Shown piece after piece: positions 32,048 to 42,899 of a DNA stretch of 64,000 bases (position 1 is the first letter of the stretch; every line of letters starts with the position of its first letter). Both the position numbers and the translations under genes were made by a program. The DNA is from Halicephalobus mephisto. Its lineage: Eukaryota > Nematoda > Chromadorea > Rhabditida > Panagrolaimidae. The notes beneath the pieces are model-generated. The model was not told the DNA's origin, made no database searches, and saw only the letters and a program-made list of their open reading frames with translations. Location: contig SWDT01000230.1 of NCBI GenBank assembly GCA_009193035.1, positions 1-64,000 of the forward strand, in the 5' to 3' direction.

Positions 32048-35000
32048 ATGATGAGAAGAACGAAAATGGCCGGATCCAGATCCGGATTGTTGTATTTCGT
32101 TTTCGGATTCTGCTGTGCTTCGGTTTTATTTTTTTTCCAAAGCAATTATGCCAGTGACTCCAGAAGGTCAATAATAATCAAATCACATCCCAAAGAAACT
32201 GTGAAACAGATAACTGAGGACGACAACGACTTAAACGAGAGACCTGAGATCCTCTTCAATCCAGACCACGATGACGATCATGGCCAGAATCAAGGAATGT
32301 TCATGCATACTCATGGTTGGTTTTTCGAACATAAACAAAGTCGATCATTTAAGATTTAAAAACAAGAGAAGTTGCTTAATTATGGTTTTTTAATATGAAA
32401 AAAATTGCTTATTCGTAATTTTCTAAACATAAGCGAAATCGCTCATTTAAGATTTAAAAACAAGCGAAGTCGCTTAATTATGGTTTTTCAAGTATAAGTG
32501 AATTTACTCATTTGTAATTTTTAAATACAAACGAAATCGTTCATTTATAATTTTTTGAATGTGAACAAATTCGTTCGCCTACGATTTTTGAATATAAATG
32601 AATTCACTTATTTGTGATTTTTGCGTCATCCTACAGTATATCACATAAGGTTCTTGTTAGGATAGAAACAGAAAGAATATTACTAATCTTGACTTTAACA
32701 ATAAGGCGCAGACATTAATTATGCATTTTACACCATAAAGGATAACTGAAGGTCTCACTCATGCCCTACAGTATCCTGCGGTCCTTGATATTCAGGCTAT
32801 CTCCTCGGGTCTCTTCTTTTTAGTCTTTTTTTTCTGTTTCAACAGTATCATAGCAAGTTTCAACACACAATACAATAGAAAATATCATTCAAGCCCTACA
32901 GTATCCTGTAGTCCCTGATATTCAGGTTATCTCTTCGGGTGCTCTCTTTCTAGTATAGTTTCTGTTCTAAGACTATCATAGCAAGTTTTAACATACAATA
33001 CAATAGAAAATCTCATTCAAGCCCTACAGTATCCTGCGATCTCTGATATTCAAGGCTATCTCCTCGGGTGCTCTCTTTCTAGTATAGTTTCTATCCTAGC
33101 AGTTCTGAAAATTAAACTTCATTAGATACTTCTAAAATCTCACAAAATTCCTAAAACATAAAATTCTGCAATTTTTGGTCCTAACTGGAAAGTTTTAAAA
33201 ATTCCATTCAAGACAATTTTCCTAAAACTTCAAAACAAATAATTTTATTTTTTCAACAATATGATTTCTTTAATTTTGTGATTATTTTTCAGAAGAAAAT
33301 GCTGTGGCCCAATCCTTGAAGGAATCTGTAAAGGTTTTTTGTTGGATAATGTCGGCTAAAAAGAATATGGACAAAGCAAAAACAGTAAATTCCACTTGGG
33401 CGCCAAGGTGCAACAAGTACGTCTTCATGTCCGCCAACGAAAGTGTCGGAGTCCCTACTGTTAACTTGGATGTCCAAGAAGGCAGAGAGTACCTATGGGC
33501 AAAAACTAAAGCAGCTTTCACGTGGATATATGAGGTTTGTTTACTCTTAATCATCAACAAAAATTCATATATGAAATTACTTTTTTCTCACTTATTATTT
33601 GAAAATTCATATATGAATCTCTTTACTTTTTAGTCATCAACAAAAATTCATATATGAAATTAGTTTTTTCTCACTTATTATTTGAAAGTTCATATATGAA
33701 ATTAGTTTTTCTTAATTATTATTTGAAAGTTCATATATGAATCTCTTTACTTTTTAGTCATCAACAAAAATTCATGTATGAAATTAGTTTTTCTTAATTA
33801 TTATTGAAAATTAATATATGAATTTCGTTTCTTCTTAATTAATAACAAAGATACATGAGTCTTGTTTCTTTTCAATTAATAATGAGAATTGATATATGAA
33901 CTTTGTTTTAATAATGAATAACAATGAATTTAGAACGAAATAGAAGATTACGACTGGTTTCTGAAGGCCGACGACGACACTTACGTCGTGATGGAGAACC
34001 TCAGATTCATGTTACTTGCGTATTCTCCAGATGACCCTCTCTACTTCGGCTGCAAATTTAAGCCTTTCACGAAACAGGGATACATGAGTGGAGGTTCTGG
34101 CTACGTCCTCAGTCGAGAAGCCGTGAAGCGGTTTGTTTCTGACGCTATTCCTGATCCCCAGAAGTGCAAACAGAAGGGAACAGGTGCAGAAGACGCTGAG
34201 CTCGGTAAATGTCTAGAGAAAGTAGGAGTCATTGCTGGAGATTCGAGGGATTCTGAAGGTCGTCACAGAATGCTTCCCTTTTCCCCTCTCACTCATCTAC
34301 AAGCTGGAGGGAACAAAACAGTCCCTGATTGGTTCCACAAGTACATGTACTACCCCTACGTCCAGGTAAGTTGTTTGAAATTACTGGATATTACTTGTCT
34401 ACATATACTAACTACATACACCAACTACTTACAACATTTATGTATAATTGACCTACATGTATCGCTTACTTGCGTATATCGCTTGCACATGTATCACCTG
34501 CTTACATATATCACTTCGCTATATATATCGCTTACTTACACATATGGCACCTATCCACATACGTAACTTTCCTATATATCGTTTATTCACATATAGCACC
34601 TGCACATATTCACCTACTTACAAATATCACTTGCACATATATCGCCTACCTACATATGTCACTTCCTTATGTGCACCGTTTACTTACATATGTTGCTTAT
34701 TTCTGTATAGTATTTACACATCTTCACATACATGCTTATATCACTTATTCACATATGTCGCTTGCGCACATATTACTTACTCATATGCATCACCTACTTA
34801 CATATATGATTTATAACCATTTACTACTTTCACGCATCACCTACTTGCATCTATCACCCACTTGCATATATCACCCACTAGTATATACTACTTATTTCCA
34901 TATGTCACCTACTTACATGTATCACTCACTAGTATATACTACTTATTTTCACATATTACCCAGCTTCATATATTGCTTCTTTACATGTATCCGTTACATC

Positions 35001-35306
35001 ACCTATTAACGCAGTTATGTATCACTTTTGTGCATCATTTATTTGCAATTATCCTTCTGCCGAATCTTTCAGGGCAGGGAATGCTGCAGTGATTATATGA
35101 TCTCGTTTCATTACGTCAACAAAGGAACCATGTACGCTTTGGATAATCTACTCTACCATATCCGACCAATTGGGTTCTTTGACGAGTTGTGGGCAAATAC
35201 ACTTGAGAACAATCAAGGGAAATCCATCATTGATGCTCTCAAGGATTTGGCCTTGAAGACTTCTCAACCACTAAACACTGATGAAAAAAAAGAAAAAACT
35301 GATTGA
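32048..35306 (+). CDS. Core-1 beta-1,3-galactosyltransferase-like protein 1
   Basis: Four exons: 32048-32315, 33293-33534, 33934-34365 and 35073-35306 (stop TGA), 391 residues, all in phase. A short cytosolic N-terminus (MMRRTKMAGSRS) and a signal anchor (GLLYFVFGFCCASVLFFF) make it a type II Golgi protein. Conserved blocks are VFCWIMSAKKN, TWAPRCNKYVFMS, EGREYLWAKT, YDWFLKADDDTYVVMENL (metal-binding DDD at about 183-185), QGYMSGGSGYVLS, EDAELGKCL, GDSRD and CCSDYMISFHYV. This matches the C1GALT1/T-synthase family, which adds galactose to GalNAc on Ser/Thr (core 1 O-glycan). The stem region is unusually acidic (DHDDDHG). Intron 1 holds tandem repeats, and intron 3 is almost wholly a minisatellite. 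Poly(A) signal AATAAA near 35364. The next gene is a tandem duplicate. Confidence 0.9.
32640..33090 (+). repeat. Tandem repeat, about 118-bp unit, in C1GALT1-like 1 intron 1
   Basis: Three to four units carrying GCCCTACAGTATCCTG, GATATTCAGGCTATCTCCTC and TCATAGCAAGTTT. Parts resemble the 150-bp duplication at 12795-13178. Confidence 0.8.
33550..33900 (+). repeat. Intronic repeats around TTCATATATGAA
   Basis: Five to seven copies of a 40-60 bp unit built on AAATTCATATATGAAATTAG and TTTTTCTTAATTATTATT, in intron 2 of the first C1GALT1-like gene. Confidence 0.75.
34380..35060 (+). repeat. Intron-filling minisatellite
   Basis: About 680 bp of short units on the theme CACCTACTTACATATATCAC and CACTAGTATATACTACTTAT, about 20-24 bp basic period. 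It occupies nearly all of the third intron. Several frames stay open and give His/Tyr/Leu-rich repetitive peptides, which are not genes: the exon boundaries on both sides are clear. Confidence 0.85.
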
Positions 35307-35699
35307 TAAAACTATTCCATGTCCAATTTTCGGGTATATCATTTTTTGTTTTTTTGGGTATTCAATAAATTTTGTCTTATTAAATTGAAAATCACCACAT
35401 GAGGGGAATTCTAGCAAAGCACTTTACTCAAAATGGTCTTTAGGAATAAGTCATGTCTGATTTTGAATCTTATCCGATACAGTTTCAAAATCTACTTAAT
35501 TCTTGCTAAAAGATTCTTTGGAACGAGAAATTCGAATCTGTAGTAGTTTTATTGTAGTACTGACCAGGTTCTAGTGAGGTTCGTTAAGAGACATTTTTCA
35601 TCCAAAAGTAACGATATATAAACAAAACAACAAGTTAAAACAATCAGGTGCTCAACTCCAAGAAGGTATAAATTCCCACAGCATCTCTCAGGGGCTTTC

Positions 35700-36340
35700 G
35701 TAGGAAGAACTACCTTCTGTCTTGTATCGCAGATGTTGTGAAATCATTTCTAATTGAGTGTAGTTCATGGCAATATTGTAATCGACCGAAAACTGATTGT
35801 AATTGAGCACAATCAACATGTTTATGCTTTTACGGTTTTTCTGAAATCACACCTAACTGAATGGAATCAACATGTAAAAGCCCCTGATCACGGTTTTCAT
35901 ATTATTTGGTTCTAACTGAGCTCCATCAACGAGAGGATTACGATTTAGCAGAAGATTGATCGTAACTGAGTGCAGTCAACATATCTGGATCACGTTGGTT
36001 TTCCGTTAAAAAGGTATTAGTATGCTGATTGCACTCAAAATCAATTTTTTTTTGGATTGCAATCCTACCATCAATTGCACTCAGTTAGAACCAAATAATG
36101 TGAAAACCATGATTAGAGACGCTTATGTGCTGATTTCATTCAGTTAAACGTGATTTTATAAAATCTGTGTCATTAATCGCAAAAAACAGAACAAGTTGAT
36201 TATGTTCAATGATAATCGACCTTTGTTGGATTACAGTCCTACCATTGACAAGGTTCATTTAGGATTTAATACATGAATATAATCAGGGACTTTTAAGCGT
36301 TGATTATACTCAGAAATGACTGTGAATTACCTATAATGCG
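35700..36340. repeat. Large foldback (inverted repeat), arms about 250-300 bp
   Basis: The left arm has TATTATTTGGTTCTAACTGAG, CACCTAACTGAATGGAATCA and TGATTGTAATTGAGCACAAT. The right arm has their imperfect reverse complements in mirror order, with a centre near 36030. There is no conserved ORF. It lies between the two C1GALT1-like genes. No gene is supported in 35370-36819; the minus-strand frame at 36419-36676 overlaps unique sequence but has no recognisable feature. Confidence 0.72.
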
Positions 36341-36819
36341 ACATATAATTTGAGTTTCTTAAGTGTTCCGCTGCCTTACATTATCATACTGTAATATTAT
36401 TGTACTATTTCGGGTGTTTTATCCTGGAATAAAGATATAACAACTACTGTTCTGGACATCTATACATTGGATATTGGATCTTATTAGACGATTGGTTTGA
36501 CGGCGATTGCGAAGAACATAATTGATCGGAATGGTGAAACCACGCCCATTCTTGATCTGCAATATAATAGTTGCAGTGCATACTTTCAAATAGTAGCTGA
36601 TTGTCATAGAAATTTTTATTTTTCTTAATTTAAAATTGTTGAAAGTACAAAAAAATACAGTATCTTCTTGATTCAAAGTTATCTCTAAAGTCTTAAAAAT
36701 CTCAGTATTATATTTATTAATACATTTATTAATTGAATTCAGAATAATTGTTTTTAAAATTTTTTAATAAAGTATTTATTTATCAAATATAAATTATATT
36801 CTGCAGAAAACTGAATTTC

Positions 36820-38408
36820 ATGTTTTTAAAAAACTTTCATTCAATTTTTTTTGGTGTTATTTTTGGATTTTGCTGTTCGTCGTTTATATTTTTAATTCAA
36901 GATGAAATTATTTTCGAATCGATTAAATCTATTTCTTTCACCAATATTTTTTGGAATTACAAAAGTAACCAAATTTCGAAACATGGTGAGAAAATTTTCG
37001 ATAAATTCATAATTCCGAAATGCTTATTATTTCAGATGTTGTTGAATCATTAAAAAAATCAGTAAAAATCTATTGTTGGATAATGACATCGAAGAACAAC
37101 GTTCAAAAAGCCCTTGCTGTAAACGCAACATGGGCTACTAGATGTAACAAGTATGTTTTTGTTACTCCAAATATGGTAAAGTAATTTTTTATACAATTAT
37201 CAATGCATTACTGTATTCAGACAACAAATCTTCCTGCATTGGAGTTCAATATAAAGGAAGGCAGGGATCATCTTTGGGAGAAGACCAAGAAAACTTTTAA
37301 GTGGATATATGATGTTTGTTTTTTAAATTATTACAAGCATTACTACAGTCAAACTTGGATATAAGATATCCCCCTGGAACCGGGGAAAACGTATGTTACA
37401 AGAAAGGATATATCATAATGGGATAAAGTTGAAGGCAAACTAACCAAACTCACTCAGACCATATACTATAATAAGAGATATTCGCTTGGGACCGGGCAAA
37501 GCGTATGTTATAAGAAAGGATATATCATAGAGGAGATAAATTTGAAGACAAACTAACCAAACTCACTCAGACCGTATACTATAATAAGAGATATGCTATA
37601 CCTGGGGTATCTTATATCCAGGTTCTACTGCATATGAAATTTACTTCTTTTTAATTAATAGTAAAAATTAAATATGGAATTTATACTTTTTCATTAATAA
37701 TGAAATTTAACATATAAATTTTGTTTTAATTATTGATACTGGTTTTAGAACGAATTAGAAAATTACGACTGGTTTCTGAAGGCCGACGACGACACTTACG
37801 TCGTGATGGAGAACCTCAGATTCATGTTACTTGCGTATTCTCCAGATGACCCTCTCTACTTCGGCTGCAAATTTAGACCTATTGTAGAACAGGGATATAT
37901 GAGTGGAGGTGCGGGATACATTCTCGGTCGGAAAGCCGTTAAAAAGTTCGTCGAAGAAGCATTACCTGATTACAGTAAATGCAAGAACACTTCCGAAGGA
38001 AACGAAGATGTCGAGATAGGTTCATGTCTTCAGAATGTAGGTATCAAAGGAGCAGACACAAGAGACCACAATGGAAAACATCGGATTTTACCTTTCTCTC
38101 CTGGTGCTCATCTGGAACCAAATGTAACCAATTCTCTGCCTCCAGGTTTCCTCGACTACATGTACTATCCTTACAAACAAGGACCAGACTGCTGCAGTGA
38201 TTATATGATATCGTTCCATTACGTAGACAGGAAAACTATGTTCTTGATGGACAACTTACTTTACCACATCAGACCAATTGGATCCTCCGACGATATCTTA
38301 GAGACCGAATTTCATAATAAAGAAGGAAAATCCGTCATCGACACTTTGAAGGACTTGGCTCTGAAGACTTCTCAACCACAGAATCCCAATGAACAAAAAA
38401 ACAATTGA
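36820..38408 (+). CDS. Core-1 beta-1,3-galactosyltransferase-like protein 2
   Basis: Four exons: 36820-36985, 37036-37175, 37221-37313 and 37749-38408 (stop TGA), 352 residues, in phase. The signal anchor is MFLKNFHSIFFGVIFGFCCSSFIFLI. Family blocks are IYCWIMTSKNN, TWATRCNKYVF, EGRDHLWEKT, YDWFLKADDDTYVVMENL (DDD at about 146-148), QGYMSGGAGYILG, EDVEIGSCL, ADTRD and CCSDYMISFHYV. It is a tandem paralogue of the preceding gene but has a different intron pattern. It has an extra 45-bp intron after TPNM and lacks the intron before GPDCCSDY. A pogo-like inverted-repeat element occupies its third intron. The stem is shorter. Intact frame and active-site motifs suggest a working type II Golgi glycosyltransferase, but which of the two makes core 1 cannot be said. 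Confidence 0.9.
37345..37632 (-). mobile_element. Inverted-repeat element with two 120-bp internal units
   Basis: Ends are CAGTCAAACTTGGATATAAG on the left and the complement of CAGTAGAACCTGGATATAAG on the right. The reverse complement matches 19037-19440 closely, including TGAGTGAGTTTGGTTAG. It has two internal units where the other has three. It lies in an intron of the second C1GALT1-like gene. Confidence 0.77.
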
Positions 38409-38690
38409 CGAACATACTCCATATCCAATTTTTGAATATATTATTTTTCGTTTTTCTTCGGTATCTAATATATTTTGTTTTTTAATTTCCTGTTTGTATA
38501 AAAATCAGAAGATGATTTCATTTCACTAAGTGAATACAAAATTACCATTATAAACAAGTTCCATTTTATCAAAGCTCATAGTCAAAGTTAACTATTAGAG
38601 TTGGAAGTCAAAGTTCCAAATCAAAGTCAAAATTTGAATTTTTCGTGTTAAAACACAAGGCCATGCTTTGATGCAAAATATCCATATATC

Positions 38691-38943
38691 AAGTTCTAAC
38701 TATCAATTTAGGTAAGACGACTTTCTGAAATAAAAAAATTCATAAGCGTTGCTTTAAAGTAAAAAATCCGAATTCCGATCTTGAATTTTAAGTCCTAATT
38801 TTGACAACATAGAACACCGTGTTTCGTATCATCAAAATTGGAACTCAGGATTCGAGGTCGGAATTCTGATTTTTCGTGTTAAAAACGTTTATAAATTATT
38901 TTATTTCAAAAATCTGTTTCACCTAAATTGATAGTTGAACTTT
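38691..38943. repeat. Foldback element, arms about 125 bp
   Basis: The left arm begins AAGTTCTAACTATCAATTTA; the right arm ends with its complement (TAAATTGATAGTTGAACTT). Inner blocks (TGAAATAAA...ATAAGCG against CGTTTATAAATTATTTTATTTC) also pair. The centre is near 38817. A partial direct copy of the left arm (AATTTCGATTTTGAACTTTA) follows at about 38985-39050. The rest of 38409-39122 is gene-free. Confidence 0.7.
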
Positions 38944-39122
38944 AGGTAGATTTTTCTGATTCAAACATGACTTAAAAGTTGTATCTTAAAGAAAAAAATC
39001 CGAATTTCGATTTTGAACTTTAAGTTCTAATTTTGACAACATAGAACGCTGATCTTCTAGTTTGTCTCTAGGTTTCTCTGGATAAACAAACGAGAATCTT
39101 GCCTTACTTCATGTCAGTCAAA

Positions 39123-41836
39123 TCACGGTCTTTGTCTAGTTTCAGAAATCTGTTTTATTCGGTCTTCTGGGTTGTTGACAGCTCGATGTTGATCAGTGGG
39201 ACTTTGATCAAGATTCCGTGTTGTAATCGAGACATGCAGCGAAGAATTGTCGTCTTCTGAAAGTAAAATTTATAAAATCAACAAAAAATTAACTTACCCC
39301 AATCGTACTTCTGTTCCATCATGACGTCATTCTCATTACAACACTAAAAACAATCAAAGTATTGTAAAAATTAGTTTTTTAAAAACGGTTCTGACACGAA
39401 TTTTCCAAAACTAAAGTAAATTGAAATTTCGGTTTTGGTTATTTCGTAATATCGCACAATTTCGCAACCAATCACATTATAAAAATCATATAAAAACTTT
39501 TAAATTGTCCTGACGCGAATTTCTAGAACTTTTTAGAAATTAAAATGGTTTAAAATTTTAATTTTGCACGATGATTATTTAGTAATTAACTTTTTGGAAC
39601 TGTATTATACTTTAATGGGTCTAGAAACGCCTGAATTAGGATACATAAGACACATAACTCCTTCTAAAATTAATAATCATATATGGAATTATAAATCTCC
39701 GAACACCAAAAGTCCCGTCGGAAATGGATTCTTTTGTTTGTTGGGAAATTTCATATATGAAAAATTTTACCTGAATAAGTAAGTCCTTCATTTCTTCGTA
39801 TGGCGGAGTCGATTCGAATGAAAGACCGTCGATGAGCTCCAGAATGACGTCATACTGTTTTGGACAGGTCTTGAAGAAATCTGATCTTCCTTTGTTCCTG
39901 GCATGGATTTTGGCTTCTTGGACTTTATCCCGATCGGCTACAAGTCTCCAGGGCAGATTTCCTTTAGTCATCTCCACGATTGAATAAAGCCAACTTTCCA
40001 AATCGTCTTTTCTTCCGAGATCATTTTTCTTGTGGGCTTCCAGAGATCCGTAACGAGTGGTCCCTCTCCAGCCAGGTTCCTTCCTTGGTGGAAAAATATT
40101 TGAATTTTTATCGATGAATTTCCTCGCAAGACCAAAGTCAAACATAAAAATTAATTTTTCAAGACCATCATTCTTGTTGCCGATGGCAAAATTGCCCGGT
40201 TTGATGTCACGGTTGATGAATCCTTTAGAATGAAGTTCTTCAATAGCGGTTATCGTCTGGATCGCGACCCGGAGAGCAGTCGGAAGTGTGAAATGTCTGT
40301 CGCTTTGATCATTCCGAAGTTTCGCCAAATCTGGACCCAGAAGCGACATCACGATGAACATGAATTCTGGTACCACTTTTCCCTGTAAAAATTCCCTTAC
40401 AGTTATATTATTATAAAACTCATATATGAATTTCCTACGAAATGGTCTCGAGACGAATTTTTGGGAATTTCCAAAAACTAAAATAATTTAAAATTTATTT
40501 TTCTGTGGTAATTGTTTATTAATTAAATTTTTGGAACTATTTTATTTAGATGGATCTAGAAAGTTCTAAATTAAGGTTATTCGAGGCACAGAATCGTCTG
40601 GACATCTTCGAAGCTCAATTTTCATATATAAAGATAAAAGGGGCCCAGTAATAGAGCTTGACAGAACTTTCCAAATCCGCAGGTATCCGGAAGTTCTGGT
40701 AACCTGCTGGGTGTGGTGAAAACGGACTTGCCACCTTGACCCTTAGGGTCAACTTTGGCCTTTACGAGTCCGCTGGGGTCAGCAGCACTCGGACTCGCCC
40801 TATCTTCCACATTAAACGTGTCCTAATTTCGCTACAAGATATCCTGAGGAGGTGGGGGTAGCTTTATGACCTTGGGTTCGGACCGGCCGGAATTCGAACC
40901 TGCGCTCGCTGCCTTCATACCACCACCGGCATTTTCATATATGAAAATGTTAAATTTCCAAAAATCACACTTAATCCCCGCAGTACCTCCATCGAAAATG
41001 AGTTGTTTAATGAAAATTAAAAACTTACATAATCAAAGAGAGTACAGAAATGTCTGCAGTTCTTCGTGGCTCTCAGAACTCCCAGTTCGATCCGAAGAAC
41101 CGTCTTCGACCATTTTTCTGTCTTCACAGCCACATACCTAAAATAATCAAATTAAATATATCCAACAACATTATCATCGAAATTTAAAACAAAAATTTTA
41201 CAAAACACTTTAATGCGAAATTTTTCGAACTTTTCTAAAAAGTAAATTGCCAGATTTACCGTTTTTTTATTTTTACTCGCTCCTGCGCGGGAATTCGAAA
41301 AACAGTATTTTAAAAATTAAAAATAATTTTTTTCGAAATTGTCTTAACACGAGTTTTTAACGTTTTTCTAAAAAGTTGAAAACAATGAGGACAGTGCGAG
41401 TCGACTTCAACGCTGACTTGCCAGATTTACCGTTTTTCTATTTTTACTCTTTTTTACGCGGGAATTCAAAAATTCAAAAACGTTAAAAATTAAAAATAAT
41501 TTTTTATGAAATAGTTTCGAAACGAATCTTCGGAATTTTTAGAATTGTTAAAAAGTAAAAAAATGAGTAAATTAATTTCGTAAAAATTGCCATTATTACC
41601 TTTTTTGTAAAACTTTTTTTTTACGCGGGAATTTAAAAATTCAAAAAATATAATTTTTGTTTATGATATTTACAGTAGAAAATTTACATGTTTTTATTTT
41701 CTTGTTGAGCCTTGAAGACCGTACCGTAACCTCCTTCCCCGAGGACTTCTGTCAACCTGAATCTTCCGGCGTTTTCTCCTTCGATGACGTCATCGACGAC
41801 AGGTAACCGGTCTCTGTTCGTGTCATCCGCTGCCAT
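39123..41836 (-). CDS. Tau-tubulin-kinase-like (TTBK/CK1) protein kinase
   Basis: Five minus-strand exons: 41836-41688, 41137-41029, 40382-39771, 39343-39298 and 39256-39123 (stop TGA), 349 residues, in phase. Motifs in order: glycine loop LGEGGYGTVFKA (about 37-48), VAVKTE with the ATP lysine, HFCTLFDYG, VMSLLGPDL, catalytic loop GFINRDIKPGNF, FDFGLARKF, activation segment RGTTRYGSLEAHKKNDLGRKDDLESW, GNLPW and a C-terminal YDWE. This is the CK1-clan TTBK type that is greatly expanded in nematodes, often sperm-expressed (family knowledge). The HRD histidine is asparagine here (NRD), while the catalytic aspartate, lysine and DFG are kept. The C-terminal tail after the domain is short and Ser/Thr-rich. 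The second intron contains the SINE-like insertion. Confidence 0.88.
40630..40930 (-). mobile_element. SINE-like retroposon, 301 bp
   Basis: A GC-richer block in a kinase intron, flanked by an exact 12-bp direct repeat ATTTTCATATAT (40618-40629 and 40931-40942), the size expected of LINE-driven insertion. On the minus strand it starts GCCGGTGGTGGTATGAAGG and soon reaches GCAGGTTCGAATTCC. This resembles a tRNA/Pol III B box, though the spacing from the 5' end is shorter than in a tRNA. The 3' end runs into TTTTATCTTT. Caution: ATATATGAAAAT is itself common in introns here, so the flanking repeat could be partly chance. Confidence 0.55.
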
Positions 41837-42514
41837 CGGAGTTTTCTGAAGATCAGCTGGTCGCTGAAGTGCTCCACAAAAATGAACCTACTTCTGGAGT
41901 CGTTTTATGTATATTTAAAAAATTTATTTTATTTTTAGAAAATTTGCATAAATTCAAAAAAAAATGAATTTCGAAATATTGAAGATATCCATCATCAAAA
42001 TTCGATGAAACTTAGTATTAATTAATTTTAAAATGAATTTACTGAAATTTAAATTTTCTTTTAAATTAAAAAATATTAGAAATAAAAAGTTGCATTTTTT
42101 GAATTCCCGCGCAAAGGCGAGAAAAAGTCAAAAAGTGGCAAATTTGGTAAGTGATTATGAAATTCACTTTTTAGAGTTCTAAAATATCCTAAAAATCGTC
42201 TCGAGATAACTTCAAAAAACTTTTATTTCCATCTTTATGGTGATGTAATTTTTAAATTTTTGAATTCCCGCGCAAAGGCGAGTAAAAGTAAAAAAGTGGC
42301 AAATTTGGTAAGCAATTACAAAAATTCGACTCGCTCTGTCCTCACTCGCGCGTTTTCTTTTCCTACAATCCTAAAATTTATAAATTTTTAAAATCCTTAA
42401 CTTTTAAAATTTCTTTAAAATTTCATAATAACCTTTATTTCCAGTTTTTACAAAAATAGAATTCTATTCGATATGTATAAAAGTAAAATCCAAAGCCTCA
42501 GAAACCAAACAGGG
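41837..42514. other. Intergenic stretch
   Basis: No gene is visible. The phrase AATTCCCGCGCAAAGGCGAG followed by AAAAGTGGCAAATTTGGTAAG occurs twice (about 42100 and 42270). In reverse orientation it occurs about 41270, 41430 and 52880. It is a small dispersed repeat. Confidence 0.5.
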
Positions 42515-42899
42515 ACCCGTTTTAAACTAGGGTTGTTATCTTTTTCGTCATTACTCCCAAAACTTTCTTTGAAAAGAGTGTGTGAAAATTTTTTTTACGT
42601 ACTCTTTTTTTGGAGACGGACAGAGAAAAATAATCCGACTACTGATCTCCAAAAAAAGAGTGCGTGAAAAAAGTTTTTACACACTCTTTTTTTGGAGACG
42701 GACAGAGAAAAATAATCCGATTGCTGCTCTCCAAAGAAAGAGTGCATGAAAAAAGTTTTTACACACTCTTTTTTTGGAGACGGACAGAGAAAAATAATTC
42801 GACTGTTGCTCTCCAAAAAAGAGTACCTAAAAATTTTTTTTACACACTATTTTCGAAGAGAGTTTTGAGAATAGTGACGAAAAAGATAACAACCTTATT
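42515..42899. mobile_element. Inverted-repeat element with about 82-bp hairpin units
   Basis: The left end (GGGTTGTTATCTTTTTCGTC) and the right end (complement of AGGTTGTTATCTTTTTCGTC) pair over about 60 bp. Between them are three to four units of about 82 bp, each itself nearly palindromic (CTCTTTTTTTGGAGACGGAC and CTCCAAAAAAAGAGTGCGTG). Frames open through the array are artefacts. The right edge abuts the stop codon of the small membrane protein gene. Confidence 0.75.

Noticed and set aside
34448..35092. His/Tyr/Leu-rich open frames in three phases
   Set aside because: They lie inside the minisatellite intron between two well-defined C1GALT1-like exons.
36419..36676. 85-codon minus frame between the C1GALT1-like genes
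   Set aside because: No domain, signal peptide or neighbouring exon; composition matches non-coding flanks.
40866..41141. 91-codon plus frame overlapping the kinase
   Set aside because: It is antisense to kinase exon 2 and the SINE-like insertion.
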